Shown: positions 1 through 9,787, numbered from the stretch's first letter. The stretch is DNA of 64,000 bases from Pseudomonas orientalis (GCF_002934065.1 NZ_CP018049.1:3222501-3286500), one strand, 5' to 3'. The notes: a model not told the origin generated them from the sequence alone. Translations and numbers: made by a program.

Positions 1-2085
1 GAAACCAATACCGACGACCTGTCCCCTGCCCCGGACGCCTGGTCCCGCCCTGACATCCCGCTGCACGCCCTGGCCATGCTGAAAATGGCCCGTGAAGGCA
101 TCGTGCCGGACGAGCAAGGCAAGACCGGCCCGATGAAGCAGATCGAAGAAATGCGCGGCCAGGGCTTCCCGATTGCCTACGTCGGTGACGTGGTCGGTAC
201 CGGTTCGTCGCGTAAATCGGCCACCAACTCGGTGCTGTGGTTCTTCGGCGACGACGTGCCTTACGTGCCGAACAAGCGCGCCGGCGGCTTCTGCTTCGGC
301 AGCAAGATCGCGCCGATCTTCTACAACACCATGGAAGATGCGGGCGCACTGCCCATCGAATTCGACGTCACCAACATGAACATGGGCGACGTGATCGACC
401 TTTACCCCCATGCTGGCAAAGTCTGCAAGCACGGCACCGACGAAGTCATCACCACCTTCGAAATGAAGACCCCGGTGCTGTTGGACGAAGTGCGCGCCGG
501 TGGCCGTATCCCGCTGATCATCGGTCGCGGCCTGACCGACAAGGCCCGTGCCGAACTGGGCCTGGGCCCTACCGACCTGTTCAAGTTGCCTGAAGCGCCT
601 GTCGACACCGGCAAAGGCTTCACCCTGGCACAGAAAATGGTCGGCAAGGCATGCGGCCTGCCGGAAGGCAAAGGCGTTCGTCCAGGTACGTACTGCGAAC
701 CGAAGATGACCACCGTCGGCTCCCAGGACACCACCGGTCCAATGACCCGTGATGAACTCAAAGACCTGGCGTGCCTGGGCTTCTCGACCGACCTGGTGAT
801 GCAGTCGTTCTGCCACACCGCGGCCTATCCCAAGCCGATCGACGTGACCACCCACCACACCCTGCCTGACTTCATCATGACCCGTGGTGGTGTATCGCTG
901 CGTCCAGGCGACGGCATCATCCACAGCTGGCTGAACCGCATGCTGCTGCCGGACACCGTGGGTACCGGTGGTGACTCCCACACCCGCTTCCCGATGGGCA
1001 TCTCCTTCCCGGCCGGTTCCGGCCTGGTGGCGTTCGCCGCTGCCACTGGCGTGATGCCACTGGACATGCCGGAATCGATCCTGGTGCGCTTCAAAGGCAA
1101 GATGAAGCCTGGCATCACCCTGCGTGACCTGGTGCATGCCATTCCTTACTACGCGATCCAGGCTGGCCTGCTGACCGTAGAGAAGAAAGGCAAGAAAAAC
1201 GCCTTCTCCGGCCGCATTCTGGAAATCGAAGGACTGAACGACCTGACGCTGGAGCAGGCTTTCGAGCTGTCCGACGCCTCGGCCGAACGTTCGGCTGCCG
1301 GTTGCACCATCAAGCTGTCCAAGGACTCCGTCACCGAGTACCTGAACTCCAACATCACCCTGCTGCGCTGGATGATCGGTGAAGGCTACGGTGATGCGCG
1401 TACCCTGGAACGTCGCGCCCAAGCGATGGAAGCCTGGGTGGCCAACCCTGAGCTGATGGAAGCCGATGCCGACGCCGAATACGCCGAAGTCATCGAGATC
1501 GACCTGGCCGAAATCAACGAGCCGATCCTCTGCGCACCAAACGACCCGGACGACGCTCGTCTGCTGTCCAGCGTTGCCGGTGAGAAGATCGACGAAGTGT
1601 TCATCGGCTCGTGCATGACCAACATCGGTCACTTCCGCGCTGCCGGCAAGCTGCTGGAACAGGTCAAGGGCCAACTGCCAACCCGTCTGTGGCTGTCGCC
1701 GCCGACCAAGATGGACGCTCACCAGCTGACTGAAGAAGGCTACTACGGCATCTACGGCAAGGCTGGCGCACGCATGGAAATGCCGGGCTGCTCGCTGTGC
1801 ATGGGTAACCAGGCACGCGTAGAACCGAATTCGACCGTAGTGTCGACGTCGACTCGTAACTTCCCGAACCGTCTGGGCGATGGTGCCAACGTCTACCTGG
1901 CTTCGGCCGAGCTGGCGGCAGTGGCTTCTACCCTGGGTCGCCTGCCGACTGTCGAAGAGTACATGGGCTACGCAGCGAAACTGGACACCATGGCCAGTGA
2001 CGTCTACCGCTACCTGAACTTCGACCAGATTGCCGAGTTCCGCAAGATCGCGGCAAGCGCCAACATCCCGGTAATTCAAGCTTAA
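1..2085 (+). CDS. acnB: Aconitate hydratase B (3' part, start outside window)
   Basis: Bifunctional aconitase B / 2-methylisocitrate dehydratase of the TCA cycle and methylcitrate cycle, cytoplasmic, with a [4Fe-4S] cluster. The frame is open from base 1 and encodes 694 residues of a protein that is usually about 865 aa, so the N-terminal HEAT-like part is missing. The cluster-ligand segments [10 protein letters not shown] and [11 protein letters not shown] are present near the C-terminus, and the swivel-domain motif [16 protein letters not shown] is near the left edge. It ends at TAA followed after 18 bases by a strong intrinsic terminator. Identification is very secure; only the 5' end is missing. 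Confidence 0.97.
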   Translation, partial: ETNTDDLSPAPDAWSRPDIPLHALAMLKMAREGIVPDEQGKTGPMKQIEEMRGQGFPIAYVGDVVGTGSSRKSATNSVLWFFGDDVPYVPNKRAGGFCFGSKIAPIFYNTMEDAGALPIEFDVTNMNMGDVIDLYPHAGKVCKHGTDEVITTFEMKTPVLLDEVRAGGRIPLIIGRGLTDKARAELGLGPTDLFKLPEAPVDTGKGFTLAQKMVGKACGLPEGKGVRPGTYCEPKMTTVGSQDTTGPMTRDELKDLACLGFSTDLVMQSFCHTAAYPKPIDVTTHHTLPDFIMTRGGVSLRPGDGIIHSWLNRMLLPDTVGTGGDSHTRFPMGISFPAGSGLVAFAAATGVMPLDMPESILVRFKGKMKPGITLRDLVHAIPYYAIQAGLLTVEKKGKKNAFSGRILEIEGLNDLTLEQAFELSDASAERSAAGCTIKLSKDSVTEYLNSNITLLRWMIGEGYGDARTLERRAQAMEAWVANPELMEADADAEYAEVIEIDLAEINEPILCAPNDPDDARLLSSVAGEKIDEVFIGSCMTNIGHFRAAGKLLEQVKGQLPTRLWLSPPTKMDAHQLTEEGYYGIYGKAGARMEMPGCSLCMGNQARVEPNSTVVSTSTRNFPNRLGDGANVYLASAELAAVASTLGRLPTVEEYMGYAAKLDTMASDVYRYLNFDQIAEFRKIAASANIPVIQA

Positions 2086-2103
2086 CGGTGTGTTGATGTA
2101 GCT

Positions 2104-2139
2104 AACGCCGCGTATCGCAAGGTACGCGGCGTTTTTTAT
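2104..2139 (+). terminator. Intrinsic terminator of acnB
   Basis: An 11-bp inverted repeat (AACGCCGCGTA / TACGCGGCGTT) with an 8-base loop is followed by a run of T. It lies 18 bases after the acnB stop codon. Confidence 0.9.
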
Positions 2140-2174
2140 GCCTGGATAAAGTATCAGCAACACCACAAAACACC

Positions 2175-2263
2175 TGTGGGAGGGGGCTTGCCCCCGATAG
2201 CAGTGGTTCAGTCAACTCACAAGTGACTGGCACTCCGCTATCGGGGGCAAGCCCCCTCCCACA
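2175..2263. repeat. REPIN: two inverted REP elements
   Basis: Two copies of the Pseudomonas REP hairpin (GTGGGAGGGGGCTTGCCCCC followed by GATAGC, and its reverse complement) face each other with the GTGGG ends outward, separated by about 35 bases. It sits between the convergent 3' ends of acnB and the serine transporter. REP doublets of this kind (REPINs) are non-autonomous elements mobilised by RAYT transposases; none is encoded in the window. Confidence 0.9.
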
Positions 2264-2300
2264 TTTGGATCTCTGCCGATTTTGAAGCGTGTGTCAGCAC

Positions 2301-3578
2301 TTAAATAATCAGCGAATATACCAACGCGGTAATTGCCACCAGGCCGACGGCGGTGACAAACACATTCGACGCCTGCCCACGGTACTTGGCCATGGCCGGC
2401 ACCTTGCGGATGGCGTACATCGGCATCAGGAACAGAATCGACGCAATCACCGGGCCGCCCAGGGTCTCGATCATGCCGAGAATGCTCGGGTTCAGCGTGG
2501 CGACGATCCAGCACACCACCAGCATGAAGGCGGCGGTCATGCGGTCCAGCGACTTGGCCGCCGGACGGCGACCGGTCTTGAGCACCAGGCCCTTGAGGCC
2601 CTCGCTGGCACCGATGTAGTGGCCCAGGAACGATTTGGCAATTGCCACAAACGCAATCAACGGCGCGGCGAAGGCAATGGTCGGGTTATCGAAATGGTTG
2701 GCCAGGTACGACAGGATCGACAGGTTCTGCGCCTTCGCCTCGGCCAATTGCGCCGGGGACAGGGTCAGCACGCAGCTGAACACGAAGAACAGCACCATTG
2801 CCACCATCAACAGGTGCGCGCGGCACAGGATCTGTGAACTGCGCTCGTCGGCATGTGCGCCGTACTGGCGTTTCTGGTCCACCGCAAAGGCCGAGATGAT
2901 CGGCGAATGGTTGAAGGAGAACACCATCACCGGGATTGCCAGCCACAAGGTGTTGAGCAAGGCCGAAGGTGCCGGAATTTCACTGGCGGTGCTGAGGATA
3001 CCGCCATTCCAATGGGGCACCAGGTAGACAGCGAGGAACAGCAAAGCCACGATAAACGGATACACCATCAGACTCATGGCCTTGACAATCACCTGTTCAC
3101 CGCAACGCACCACTGCGAGCAGGCCCAGGATCAGCACAAACGCCAGGACCGCTCGAGGCGGCGGCATGATGTGCAATTGATGTTCCATGAAACTGCTGAC
3201 GGTGTTGGTCAGGGCCACGCTGTAGATCAGCAGGATCGGGAAAATCGCGAAGAAGTACAGCAAGGTGATCAGAGCGCCGGCCTTGAGGCCGAAATGCTCT
3301 TCGACCACGTCGGTGATGTCGGAGCCTTCACGGCCGGACAGGACGAAGCGGGTCAGCCCTCGGTGGGCAAAAAATGTCATCGGGAAGGCCAGCAGCGCCA
3401 GGATCACCAGCGGCCAGAAGCCCCCCAGGCCCGCGTTGATCGGCAAGAACAAAGTGCCGGCGCCGATGGCGGTGCCGAACAGCCCAAGCATCCAGGTGGT
3501 GTCCTGGCGGCTCCAGCTTGTGAGCGTTGCAGGTGTCGTTGCATAGCGTTCGTTGACGCTATTGGCCTGATCATTCAT
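2301..3578 (-). CDS. sdaC: Serine/threonine transporter of the HAAAP family (SdaC-like)
   Basis: Inner-membrane amino-acid/proton symporter of the hydroxy/aromatic amino acid permease family, most like SdaC serine permeases. The roughly 425-aa protein has about eleven hydrophobic segments. It begins with the family segment GLFGTAIGAGTLFLP and includes GREGSDITDVVEEHF after the third segment. A start six codons upstream is possible, but the chosen ATG (MNDQAN) has a GGAG about 10 bases before it, so it is preferred. The exact substrate (serine or threonine) cannot be settled from sequence. Confidence 0.85.
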   Translation of the reverse strand: MNDQANSVNERYATTPATLTSWSRQDTTWMLGLFGTAIGAGTLFLPINAGLGGFWPLVILALLAFPMTFFAHRGLTRFVLSGREGSDITDVVEEHFGLKAGALITLLYFFAIFPILLIYSVALTNTVSSFMEHQLHIMPPPRAVLAFVLILGLLAVVRCGEQVIVKAMSLMVYPFIVALLFLAVYLVPHWNGGILSTASEIPAPSALLNTLWLAIPVMVFSFNHSPIISAFAVDQKRQYGAHADERSSQILCRAHLLMVAMVLFFVFSCVLTLSPAQLAEAKAQNLSILSYLANHFDNPTIAFAAPLIAFVAIAKSFLGHYIGASEGLKGLVLKTGRRPAAKSLDRMTAAFMLVVCWIVATLNPSILGMIETLGGPVIASILFLMPMYAIRKVPAMAKYRGQASNVFVTAVGLVAITALVYSLII

Positions 3579-4130
3579 CCGGTCGGATCTCCGCATTCAC
3601 ACGGCCGGGACGAGTCAGAAAAACCTGACAGGCAGCGCCACGACCTCAACAGGGGCGCGATTGTCCGGGATTATTGAGAATAAGCAAAGACTTAGCTGAG
3701 GAGCGGCAACTCAGTGCAGGGGCTTGAGAGCGATTTTTGGTCGTTGATCTCGCGCTTATGCCATTACCTGCCAGGCTGAGCCGAGCGCCTCATTCGTCGA
3801 TTCCGCCCGCCGGGCATGACGCGCGATGAAAATGGGCACACTGACACAACTCGATTTATTTAAATCAGCCCAGTCGCTCATTGTTCTGCGGTTTAAACCC
3901 CCGACAGGCACCCACTAGTATTTAATTAACCAGCCCAAGCAAGATAATTCCTACATAGAGTTTATCACCGTACTCCCTATAAATTTATTAACCGCCGCTT
4001 TTGTTACAAGGATTTGCCCAGGTATTGAGCGCTCATCGTGTCAAGCCTATATTTCAACCCAGCATGAACAAGCCGCATTTCTGAAACCATGACAACAAAA
4101 GCGAACACTGAATTCGCCAGGAGCGACTCT
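3579..4130. other. AT-rich intergenic region
   Basis: About 550 bases between divergent genes. The left part must hold the promoter of the serine transporter. The right part (about 3840-4080) is strikingly AT-rich, with stretches such as ATTTAAAT, GTTTAAAC and TTAATTAA, unlike the surrounding high-GC DNA. No ORF, RNA gene or clear repeat was recognised. Confidence 0.6.
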
Positions 4131-4637
4131 ATGAAAAAATATAACCTACTGTTTACCCTGTTACTTTTCGTCGGAATAATCTCCCCACTTACCAGTCAGG
4201 CACAGTCAACAGCCGAAAACTCCGACGCCAGCGCCCTGGCGACGTCCCCCCGCTGGCTGACGACAAAAGTATATGTAGAGGGCGCGCCGGACATTGACGT
4301 AAAGGACAAGTACCCAGGCGTGGTCGGCATATCACTGTGGGACCCTGACCGTAACCGCTATGAATTTTTCTACAGCGATACCGGGCTGTCCAAGTACGAG
4401 AACGGCGGCGGCGGTTACTTCATGGTAACCGGTGACAAAAAAAGCCATATCCTGATACCCGACAAAGGGACAACAAGAACCATCGTCCGGAAACTTGAGA
4501 CATTAAATACGCAAGAATTTACTTATTCCCGCGAAGTGCCGCGCGACATGATCGACTCCAATCCACTGGTTCGAATATATGTTGTGCATGCGCCTTATAC
4601 AGGCTCAATAAAAACCACGCCAACACGCCAGCCTTGA
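4131..4637 (+). CDS. Secreted protein, DUF4822-like
   Basis: A 168-aa exported protein of unknown function. It starts with a clear Sec signal peptide (MKKYNLLFTLLLFVGIISPL, cleavage probably after AQA). The ATG is chosen over one 14 codons upstream because AGGAG lies 8 bases before it and it places the signal peptide at the N-terminus. The mature part has the pattern of DUF4822 proteins: a W-L-TT start, a middle glycine-rich stretch, KGTTRTIV and NTQEFTYSREVP, then an IYVVHAPY end. The assignment is from memory of the family and tentative. Codon usage is more AT-rich than in its neighbours, which suggests recent acquisition. The next secreted gene follows 48 bases later and may be co-transcribed. 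Confidence 0.75.
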   Translation: MKKYNLLFTLLLFVGIISPLTSQAQSTAENSDASALATSPRWLTTKVYVEGAPDIDVKDKYPGVVGISLWDPDRNRYEFFYSDTGLSKYENGGGGYFMVTGDKKSHILIPDKGTTRTIVRKLETLNTQEFTYSREVPRDMIDSNPLVRIYVVHAPYTGSIKTTPTRQP

Positions 4638-4685
4638 ACCGTGAACTTCACGACTAAAGACAACACTCATAACAGGCCTCACCCA

Positions 4686-5120
4686 ATGAAAACAATATTA
4701 AAGCCTTTATTCGCTTATGTTTTACTGCTATCTACCCTTGTTTCAACCGGCGTTCATGCACAGGCTTCCGCCCCTGGAAAACCAGTCGCCGTCAGTGCTG
4801 ACAATGCCGTCATGTTGACCGTCTTTCTTAAGCATGATCAATCTCGCAACTTGAACGAAATAAGAGCCAAACTCACGGAGCAGGAACTCTTCAAGGTGTT
4901 TCCTCCTGAAGGGGTAGAAATTGTCAGTTGGAACATTGCCATGGGAATCGGTCACGTCATCGTTCTACGCTTCCCCGCCTCACGCCTGCGCGAAGTGAAT
5001 CTTGCGATCGAGCGCTCTGCGTGGGGGCCGTTCAGGACGGAGTTCTTTCCTACCTACGATTACATGGACATCGTAGCGGCAGAACAGAGCAAGGTACGAA
5101 AAACCACGTCCGCCAAATAA
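4686..5120 (+). CDS. Small secreted protein of unknown function
   Basis: A 144-aa exported protein. The signal peptide (MKTILKPLFAYVLLLSTLVS, cleavage near VHAQA) fixes the start at this ATG, not at one 15 codons upstream. The mature part (VMLTVFLKHDQSRNLNEI, then FPPEGVEIVSWNIAMGIGHV, then WGPFRTEFFPTYDY) matches a conserved hypothetical family in proteobacteria that I recognise only as uncharacterised. It looks like a small alpha/beta ferredoxin-like fold, which is inference. It probably forms a two-gene unit with the preceding DUF4822-like gene. No catalytic motif is evident. Confidence 0.72.
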   Translation: MKTILKPLFAYVLLLSTLVSTGVHAQASAPGKPVAVSADNAVMLTVFLKHDQSRNLNEIRAKLTEQELFKVFPPEGVEIVSWNIAMGIGHVIVLRFPASRLREVNLAIERSAWGPFRTEFFPTYDYMDIVAAEQSKVRKTTSAK

Positions 5121-5135
5121 TCAGCGCGCGTAAAC

Positions 5136-5160
5136 AGCGTCTCGTACTCGCCGAGACGCT
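5136..5160 (+). terminator. Hairpin after the secreted-protein pair
   Basis: A 9-bp perfect stem (AGCGTCTCG / CGAGACGCT) with a 7-base loop lies 15 bases after the stop codon. There is no strong T run, so termination is only likely. Confidence 0.5.
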
Positions 5161-5261
5161 GGCACTTTCCGCAAAGTCAGTGGAGCTTTCTCGGGCCTGC
5201 GACATTTCATGCAACAAAAATGCAGCATAATCCGGGCATCGAACTCACCGGAGAGCTGCCC

Positions 5262-6215
5262 ATGCCCACCACCGTTCTGGTCCTGGTTGAAACCATCAAC
5301 GAATACCTGCAAATCATCGAGAGCAATGATTTCCATGTAATCCTGGCGCCGACACCCGCTGAGCGCGCGCAAGCGATCAAGGCCCATGGCGGGCAGATCA
5401 AGGCGGTATTGACCCGCGGGCCGCTGGGGCTGCATGCCGAAGAAATCGCCGCGTTGCCGCTGCTGGAAATCATCTGCGTGATTGGTGCAGGCTATGAACA
5501 TGTGGACCTGCAGGCAGCGGCCAACCGCGGGATTGTGGTGACCAATGGTGCCGGGGTGAATGCGCCGTCGGTGGCCGACCATGCCATGGCGTTGCTGCTC
5601 TCACTCGTGCGCGGCATCCCCCAGACGGACGCCGCCGTGCGCCGCGACGAATGGCCGAAGGTGATGCGCCCTTCCCTGGGCGGCAAGCAGCTGGGAATTC
5701 TCGGGCTGGGCGCCGTCGGCCTGGAGATCGCCAAGCGCGCGGCGCTGGGCTTTGGCATGCAGGTGAGTTACCACAACCGCCAACCACGCGATGACGTGGA
5801 CTACACCTACTGTGCAACCGCCGTGGAACTGGCGCGCACTTCGGATTTCCTGATCCTGGCCACGCCCGGTGGCGCCGGTACTCGCCACCTGATCGATCGC
5901 CACGCCCTTGACGCACTGGGGCCAAACGGCTTTCTGGTCAACATCGGCCGCGGCAGCGTCGTGGTCACCGCCGACCTGGTAGCGGCGTTGCAACAGCGGC
6001 GTATCGGCGGCGCCGCGCTGGATGTATTTGACGACGAACCCAAGGTACCCGACGCACTCAAGCGTCTGAGCAATACCGTACTCACCTCGCATGTGGCGGG
6101 CCTGTCGCCAGAAGCCACCCACGATACCGTGCAACGGGTCGCCGACAATCTGGTGGAATACTTTGCCGGTCGCCCGGTACTTACGCCGGTAGCATTGCCG
6201 GCGCCCGATAAATGA
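5262..6215 (+). CDS. D-2-hydroxyacid dehydrogenase (glyoxylate/hydroxypyruvate reductase-like)
   Basis: NAD(P)H-dependent oxidoreductase of the D-isomer specific 2-hydroxyacid dehydrogenase family; 317 aa, normal length. The start is the ATG 8 bases after GGAGAG; an upstream ATG in frame lacks such a site. The Rossmann motif GILGLGAVGLEIAKRA lies near residue 145. The catalytic Arg is in NIGRGSVV, the acidic residue in DVFDDEP, and the His in TSHVAGLSPEA. The second beta strand ends in HNRQ, which suggests NADPH rather than NADH (inference). The substrate could be glyoxylate, hydroxypyruvate or a phenylpyruvate derivative. The gene stands alone. Confidence 0.88.
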   Translation: MPTTVLVLVETINEYLQIIESNDFHVILAPTPAERAQAIKAHGGQIKAVLTRGPLGLHAEEIAALPLLEIICVIGAGYEHVDLQAAANRGIVVTNGAGVNAPSVADHAMALLLSLVRGIPQTDAAVRRDEWPKVMRPSLGGKQLGILGLGAVGLEIAKRAALGFGMQVSYHNRQPRDDVDYTYCATAVELARTSDFLILATPGGAGTRHLIDRHALDALGPNGFLVNIGRGSVVVTADLVAALQQRRIGGAALDVFDDEPKVPDALKRLSNTVLTSHVAGLSPEATHDTVQRVADNLVEYFAGRPVLTPVALPAPDK

Positions 6216-6344
6216 CCGATCAGGCACGCTGATCCTGCTTCAACACGCTGACCTATTAAGCCGTCCCGACCTTGTCGCTGGGCGGCGACGCGCATTAGAT
6301 TAGCCAATAGTCCAAGGCCTTTAAAATAAGCAGAAGGGATAAGC

Positions 6345-7412
6345 ATGACGCTTAACGACCAATCGACCCAGATTCGCCCCGGCGAAGAACTTGATGCGAG
6401 CCTGATCGATCCCTATCTAAAGGCCCATATTCCCGGCCTGAACGGCACGGTCAAGATCAGCCAGTTCCCCGGCGGCGCGTCGAACCTGACGTATCTGCTG
6501 GAATACCCTGGCCAGGAATTCGTATTGCGTCGCCCGCCGTTCGGCCACAAGGCCAAGTCCGCCCATGACATGGGCCGCGAATACCGCATTCTCAACCAGC
6601 TCAAAGACGGCTTTCCGTACTGCCCCAAGGCCTACGTGCATTGCACCGATGAGTCGGTGATCGGCGCCGAGTTCTACGTGATGGAGCGCGTCAACGGCAT
6701 CATCCTGCGCTCAGACCTGCCTGCCGAGCTGGGCCTGGACGCAACGCGCACCGAAGCCCTGTGCAAAAGCTTTATCGACAAATTCGTCGAATTGCATCAG
6801 GTCGACTACACCGCCTGCGGCCTGGCCGACCTGGGCAAGCCGCAGGGTTATGTGGAACGTCAGATCCGTGGCTGGAGCGAGCGCTACGAAAAAGCCCTGA
6901 CCCCCGACGCCCCCCGCTGGGAAGCCGTGCGCGCCTGGCTCAACGACAAGATGCCGGGCGATCACCCGACCTCCAGCATCGTGCACAACGACTATCGCTT
7001 CGACAACGTGATCCTGGACCCGCACAACCCGATGCAGATCATCGGCGTGCTGGACTGGGAACTGACCACCCTCGGCGACCCGTTGATGGACCTGGGCAAC
7101 ACCCTCGCCTACTGGATCGAAGCCGCCGACCCTGCGCCCGTGCAGTTGATGCGACGCCAGCCGAGCAATGCGCCAGGCATGCTCACCCGCCGCCAGTTCG
7201 TCGACTACTACGCCGAACGCTCGGGCATCCGCATCGACAATTTCGACTTCTACTACACCTACGGCCTGTTTCGCCTGGCCGGCATCGTGCAGCAGATCTA
7301 TTACCGTTTCTTCCACGGCCAGACCCAGGACAAACGCTTTGCCCAGTTCATCCATATGAACAAGCTGCTGGAGCAGATGAGCCTGGCGGTCATTGGCAAA
7401 TCCGCCCTCTGA
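6345..7412 (+). CDS. APH-family phosphotransferase (ACAD10 N-domain-like)
   Basis: A 355-aa kinase-fold protein of the aminoglycoside phosphotransferase/choline kinase superfamily, close to the phosphotransferases that accompany acyl-CoA dehydrogenases. The Brenner-type catalytic loop HNDYRFDN begins at His214 with Asp216, and the metal-binding motif is DWELTTLGDP at Asp237. AAGGGA precedes the ATG. An SDR gene starts 22 bases downstream, so the two form an operon. In related bacteria such pairs are linked to hydroxyacyl or fatty acid catabolism, and a role in phosphorylating a 4-hydroxyacyl intermediate is possible. The substrate is not known. Confidence 0.85.
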   Translation: MTLNDQSTQIRPGEELDASLIDPYLKAHIPGLNGTVKISQFPGGASNLTYLLEYPGQEFVLRRPPFGHKAKSAHDMGREYRILNQLKDGFPYCPKAYVHCTDESVIGAEFYVMERVNGIILRSDLPAELGLDATRTEALCKSFIDKFVELHQVDYTACGLADLGKPQGYVERQIRGWSERYEKALTPDAPRWEAVRAWLNDKMPGDHPTSSIVHNDYRFDNVILDPHNPMQIIGVLDWELTTLGDPLMDLGNTLAYWIEAADPAPVQLMRRQPSNAPGMLTRRQFVDYYAERSGIRIDNFDFYYTYGLFRLAGIVQQIYYRFFHGQTQDKRFAQFIHMNKLLEQMSLAVIGKSAL

Positions 7413-7434
7413 TAACAATCACAAGGAACCGCTC

Positions 7435-8202
7435 ATGTCCAAGACCCACCTGTTCGACCTCGACGGCAAGATCGCTTTCGTTTCCGGCGCCAGCCGTGGC
7501 ATTGGCGAGGCCATCGCCAAGCTGCTGGCCCAGCAAGGCGCCCACGTGATTGTCTCGAGCCGCAAACTGGAAGGCTGCCAGCACGTTGCCGACGCGATCA
7601 TCGCCGACGGCGGCAAGGCCACCGCGGTTGCCTGCCATATCGGTGAAATGGAGCAGATCGCCCAGGTGTTCTCCGGTATCCGTGAACAGTTCGGCCGCCT
7701 GGACATCCTGGTCAACAACGCCGCGACCAATCCACAGTTCTGCAACGTGCTGGACACCGACCTCGGTGCGTTCCAGAAGACCGTTGATGTGAACATCCGC
7801 GGCTACTTCTTCATGTCGGTGGAGGCCGGCAAACTGATGCGCGACAACGGCGGCGGCAGCATCATCAACGTGGCTTCGATCAACGGCATTTCCCCGGGTG
7901 TATTCCAGGGCATCTATTCGGTGACCAAGGCCGCCGTGATCAATATGACCAAGGTGTTCGCCAAGGAATGCGCCGCGTTCGGCATCCGTTGCAACGCATT
8001 GCTGCCGGGCCTGACCGACACCAAGTTCGCCTCGGCGCTGGTCAAGAACGACGCGATCCTGAAGATGGCCCTGGCACAGATCCCGCTCAAGCGCGTGGCC
8101 GACCCCAGCGAAATGGCCGGCGCCGTGTTGTTCCTGGCCAGCGATGCGTCCAGCTACACCACCGGGGTGTCGCTGAATGTGGACGGTGGTTTCCTGTCCT
8201 GA
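7435..8202 (+). CDS. SDR family oxidoreductase
   Basis: Classical short-chain dehydrogenase/reductase of 255 aa, NAD(P)-dependent, cytoplasmic. The cofactor motif GASRGIGEA is near residue 17 and NNAATN near residue 95. The catalytic tetrad is completed by Ser in NVASING and Tyr161-x3-Lys165. The C-terminus (DASSYTTGVSLNVDGGF) is typical of the FabG-like branch. The start follows AGGA with good spacing; an earlier in-frame ATG overlaps the upstream kinase gene and is less likely. It is co-transcribed with the preceding phosphotransferase, and both probably act in the degradation of one organic acid (inference). Confidence 0.9.
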   Translation: MSKTHLFDLDGKIAFVSGASRGIGEAIAKLLAQQGAHVIVSSRKLEGCQHVADAIIADGGKATAVACHIGEMEQIAQVFSGIREQFGRLDILVNNAATNPQFCNVLDTDLGAFQKTVDVNIRGYFFMSVEAGKLMRDNGGGSIINVASINGISPGVFQGIYSVTKAAVINMTKVFAKECAAFGIRCNALLPGLTDTKFASALVKNDAILKMALAQIPLKRVADPSEMAGAVLFLASDASSYTTGVSLNVDGGFLS

Positions 8203-8218
8203 CCCCGCCTGGTTTCTT

Positions 8219-8257
8219 CAGATCGATTTGCGCGTAACCTTGGCGCAGATCGATCTG
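8219..8257 (+). promoter_or_regulatory. Direct repeat, likely operator of the MocR/PdxR-type regulator
   Basis: CAGATCGATTTG and CAGATCGATCTG occur 27 bases apart (start to start), immediately upstream of the regulator gene. The second copy is a perfect palindrome. MocR-type regulators such as PdxR and GabR are known to bind direct repeats, so autoregulation through these sites is a reasonable inference. Confidence 0.5.
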
Positions 8258-8271
8258 TCCCGGGATGAAAC

Positions 8272-9705
8272 ATGGAACTGCACCTCGTCATCAACGGCCG
8301 CAAGGACCTGGCTGCCCAGCTTTACCAGCAACTGCGCGAAGCCATCACCTGCGGGCGACTTTCAGCCGGCGCGCAATTACCGCCCAGCCGCCTGCTCGCA
8401 GAGCAACTGGGCGTCTCACGCAAAACCGTGTCGGACACTTACGCCACCTTGACGTACGAAGGCCTCCTGGTCGGCAGGATCGGCCGGGGCACCTTCGTCA
8501 ATGCGTGGGCACCCCGGCCCGACCGCGTGCAGACCGCCACCGACCTGGCCTGCGCCGCCAGCCTGGGCAAATGGGCGGCGTTGCCCTCGCCCATGCATCA
8601 TCCCGCCAGCGCCGAGATCCTGCGGTATGAGTTTATCGGCGGGGCCACCACGCGCAATCAGTTCCCTCAGGAGGAATGGCGACGCTGCACCCTGGATGCG
8701 TTGCGCCGTATCGCCCAGAACTGCGGTTTCTACAGCCAACCGGAAGGCTTGCCGGCGCTGCGCGAGGCCATCGCCGGGCATATTGCGTTTTCCCGTGGGG
8801 TGAAAGGTCGCGCCAGTAACATCGTGGTGACCAATGGCGCGCAACAGGCGCTGGACCTCATCGCCCGCGTGGTACTCGAGCCAGGCAGCATCGTCGCCAT
8901 GGAAGACCCCGGCTACAGCCCGGCGCGTCAGTTGTTCGTGGCGATGGGGGCCAGGGTCGCCAGCGTGCCGGTCGATGCGCAGGGCATCCAGGTCGACCAG
9001 ATCCCCGACGGCACCCGCCTGATCTATGTGACGCCGTCGCACCAGTTCCCCCTCGGCATGCCCATGAGCCTGGCGCGGCGCGAGGCCCTGCTCGACCGCG
9101 CCATCGCGCTCGGCGCGATCATCATCGAAGACGACTACGACAGTGAGTTCCGCTATGAGGGCCGCCCCACCGACTCCCTGCAAAGCATGGACACACGAGG
9201 CGTGGTGACCTACGTCGGGACCTTTTCCAAAACCCTGTTGCCCGAGTTGCGCCTGGGCTACGCGGTGCTGCCGCCGGCGATACATGGCGCGGTCCTCAAA
9301 GCCAAGCAATTGACCGACCAGCACAGCTCCACCCTGCCGCAATGGGCGTTGGCCAAGTTCATCAGCGAAGGCTATCTGCTCAAACACATTCGCCGCTGCC
9401 ACAGCGTGTACGCGGGGCGCCGCGAACGGATTCTGCAGCGCCTGGCGGGCGACCTGTCGCCCTGGTTCGAGGCGGTGCCGACGGTGGCCGGGTTTCATCT
9501 GGCGGCGCTGTGCAAGGTGCCGGTGGATATCCCGTTGCTGATGCAACTGGCGCGCAAGGCCCAAGTGGGGCTGTACCCCCTGGATGTGTTTTTTCACGAC
9601 ACGGCGCCACGCGCCGGGCTGATTCTCGGCTTCGGCGCCATCGAAACCCTCGATATCGACCCGGCACTGGACAAGGTCCGCGACATTCTGCGGCAGATTG
9701 GCTAG
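8272..9705 (+). CDS. MocR/PdxR-type transcriptional regulator
   Basis: A 477-aa PLP-dependent regulator fusing an N-terminal GntR winged helix-turn-helix to a fold-type I aminotransferase domain. The HTH covers roughly residues 12-75, with LPPSRLLAEQLGVSRKTVSD and GRGTFV. The aminotransferase part contains GAQQALDLIARV, EDPGYSPARQL, EDDYDSEFRYEG and the PLP-binding Lys320 in TFSKTLLPELRLGY. Family members such as PdxR and GabR control vitamin B6 or GABA metabolism; the target here is not visible. A pair of direct repeats just upstream is the likely operator. Confidence 0.9.
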   Translation: MELHLVINGRKDLAAQLYQQLREAITCGRLSAGAQLPPSRLLAEQLGVSRKTVSDTYATLTYEGLLVGRIGRGTFVNAWAPRPDRVQTATDLACAASLGKWAALPSPMHHPASAEILRYEFIGGATTRNQFPQEEWRRCTLDALRRIAQNCGFYSQPEGLPALREAIAGHIAFSRGVKGRASNIVVTNGAQQALDLIARVVLEPGSIVAMEDPGYSPARQLFVAMGARVASVPVDAQGIQVDQIPDGTRLIYVTPSHQFPLGMPMSLARREALLDRAIALGAIIIEDDYDSEFRYEGRPTDSLQSMDTRGVVTYVGTFSKTLLPELRLGYAVLPPAIHGAVLKAKQLTDQHSSTLPQWALAKFISEGYLLKHIRRCHSVYAGRRERILQRLAGDLSPWFEAVPTVAGFHLAALCKVPVDIPLLMQLARKAQVGLYPLDVFFHDTAPRAGLILGFGAIETLDIDPALDKVRDILRQIG

Positions 9706-9787
9706 GTGGTTTTGCGCAGGATTGGTCATTGGTCGAACAGGACCGCCAGCGTAGGGTGGACGGGTCTCGAACTACGTGGAAATCCCC

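Noticed and set aside
8416..9729. 437-codon frame opposite the MocR-type regulator
   Set aside because: Antisense shadow without motifs; the regulator on the plus strand has all family features.
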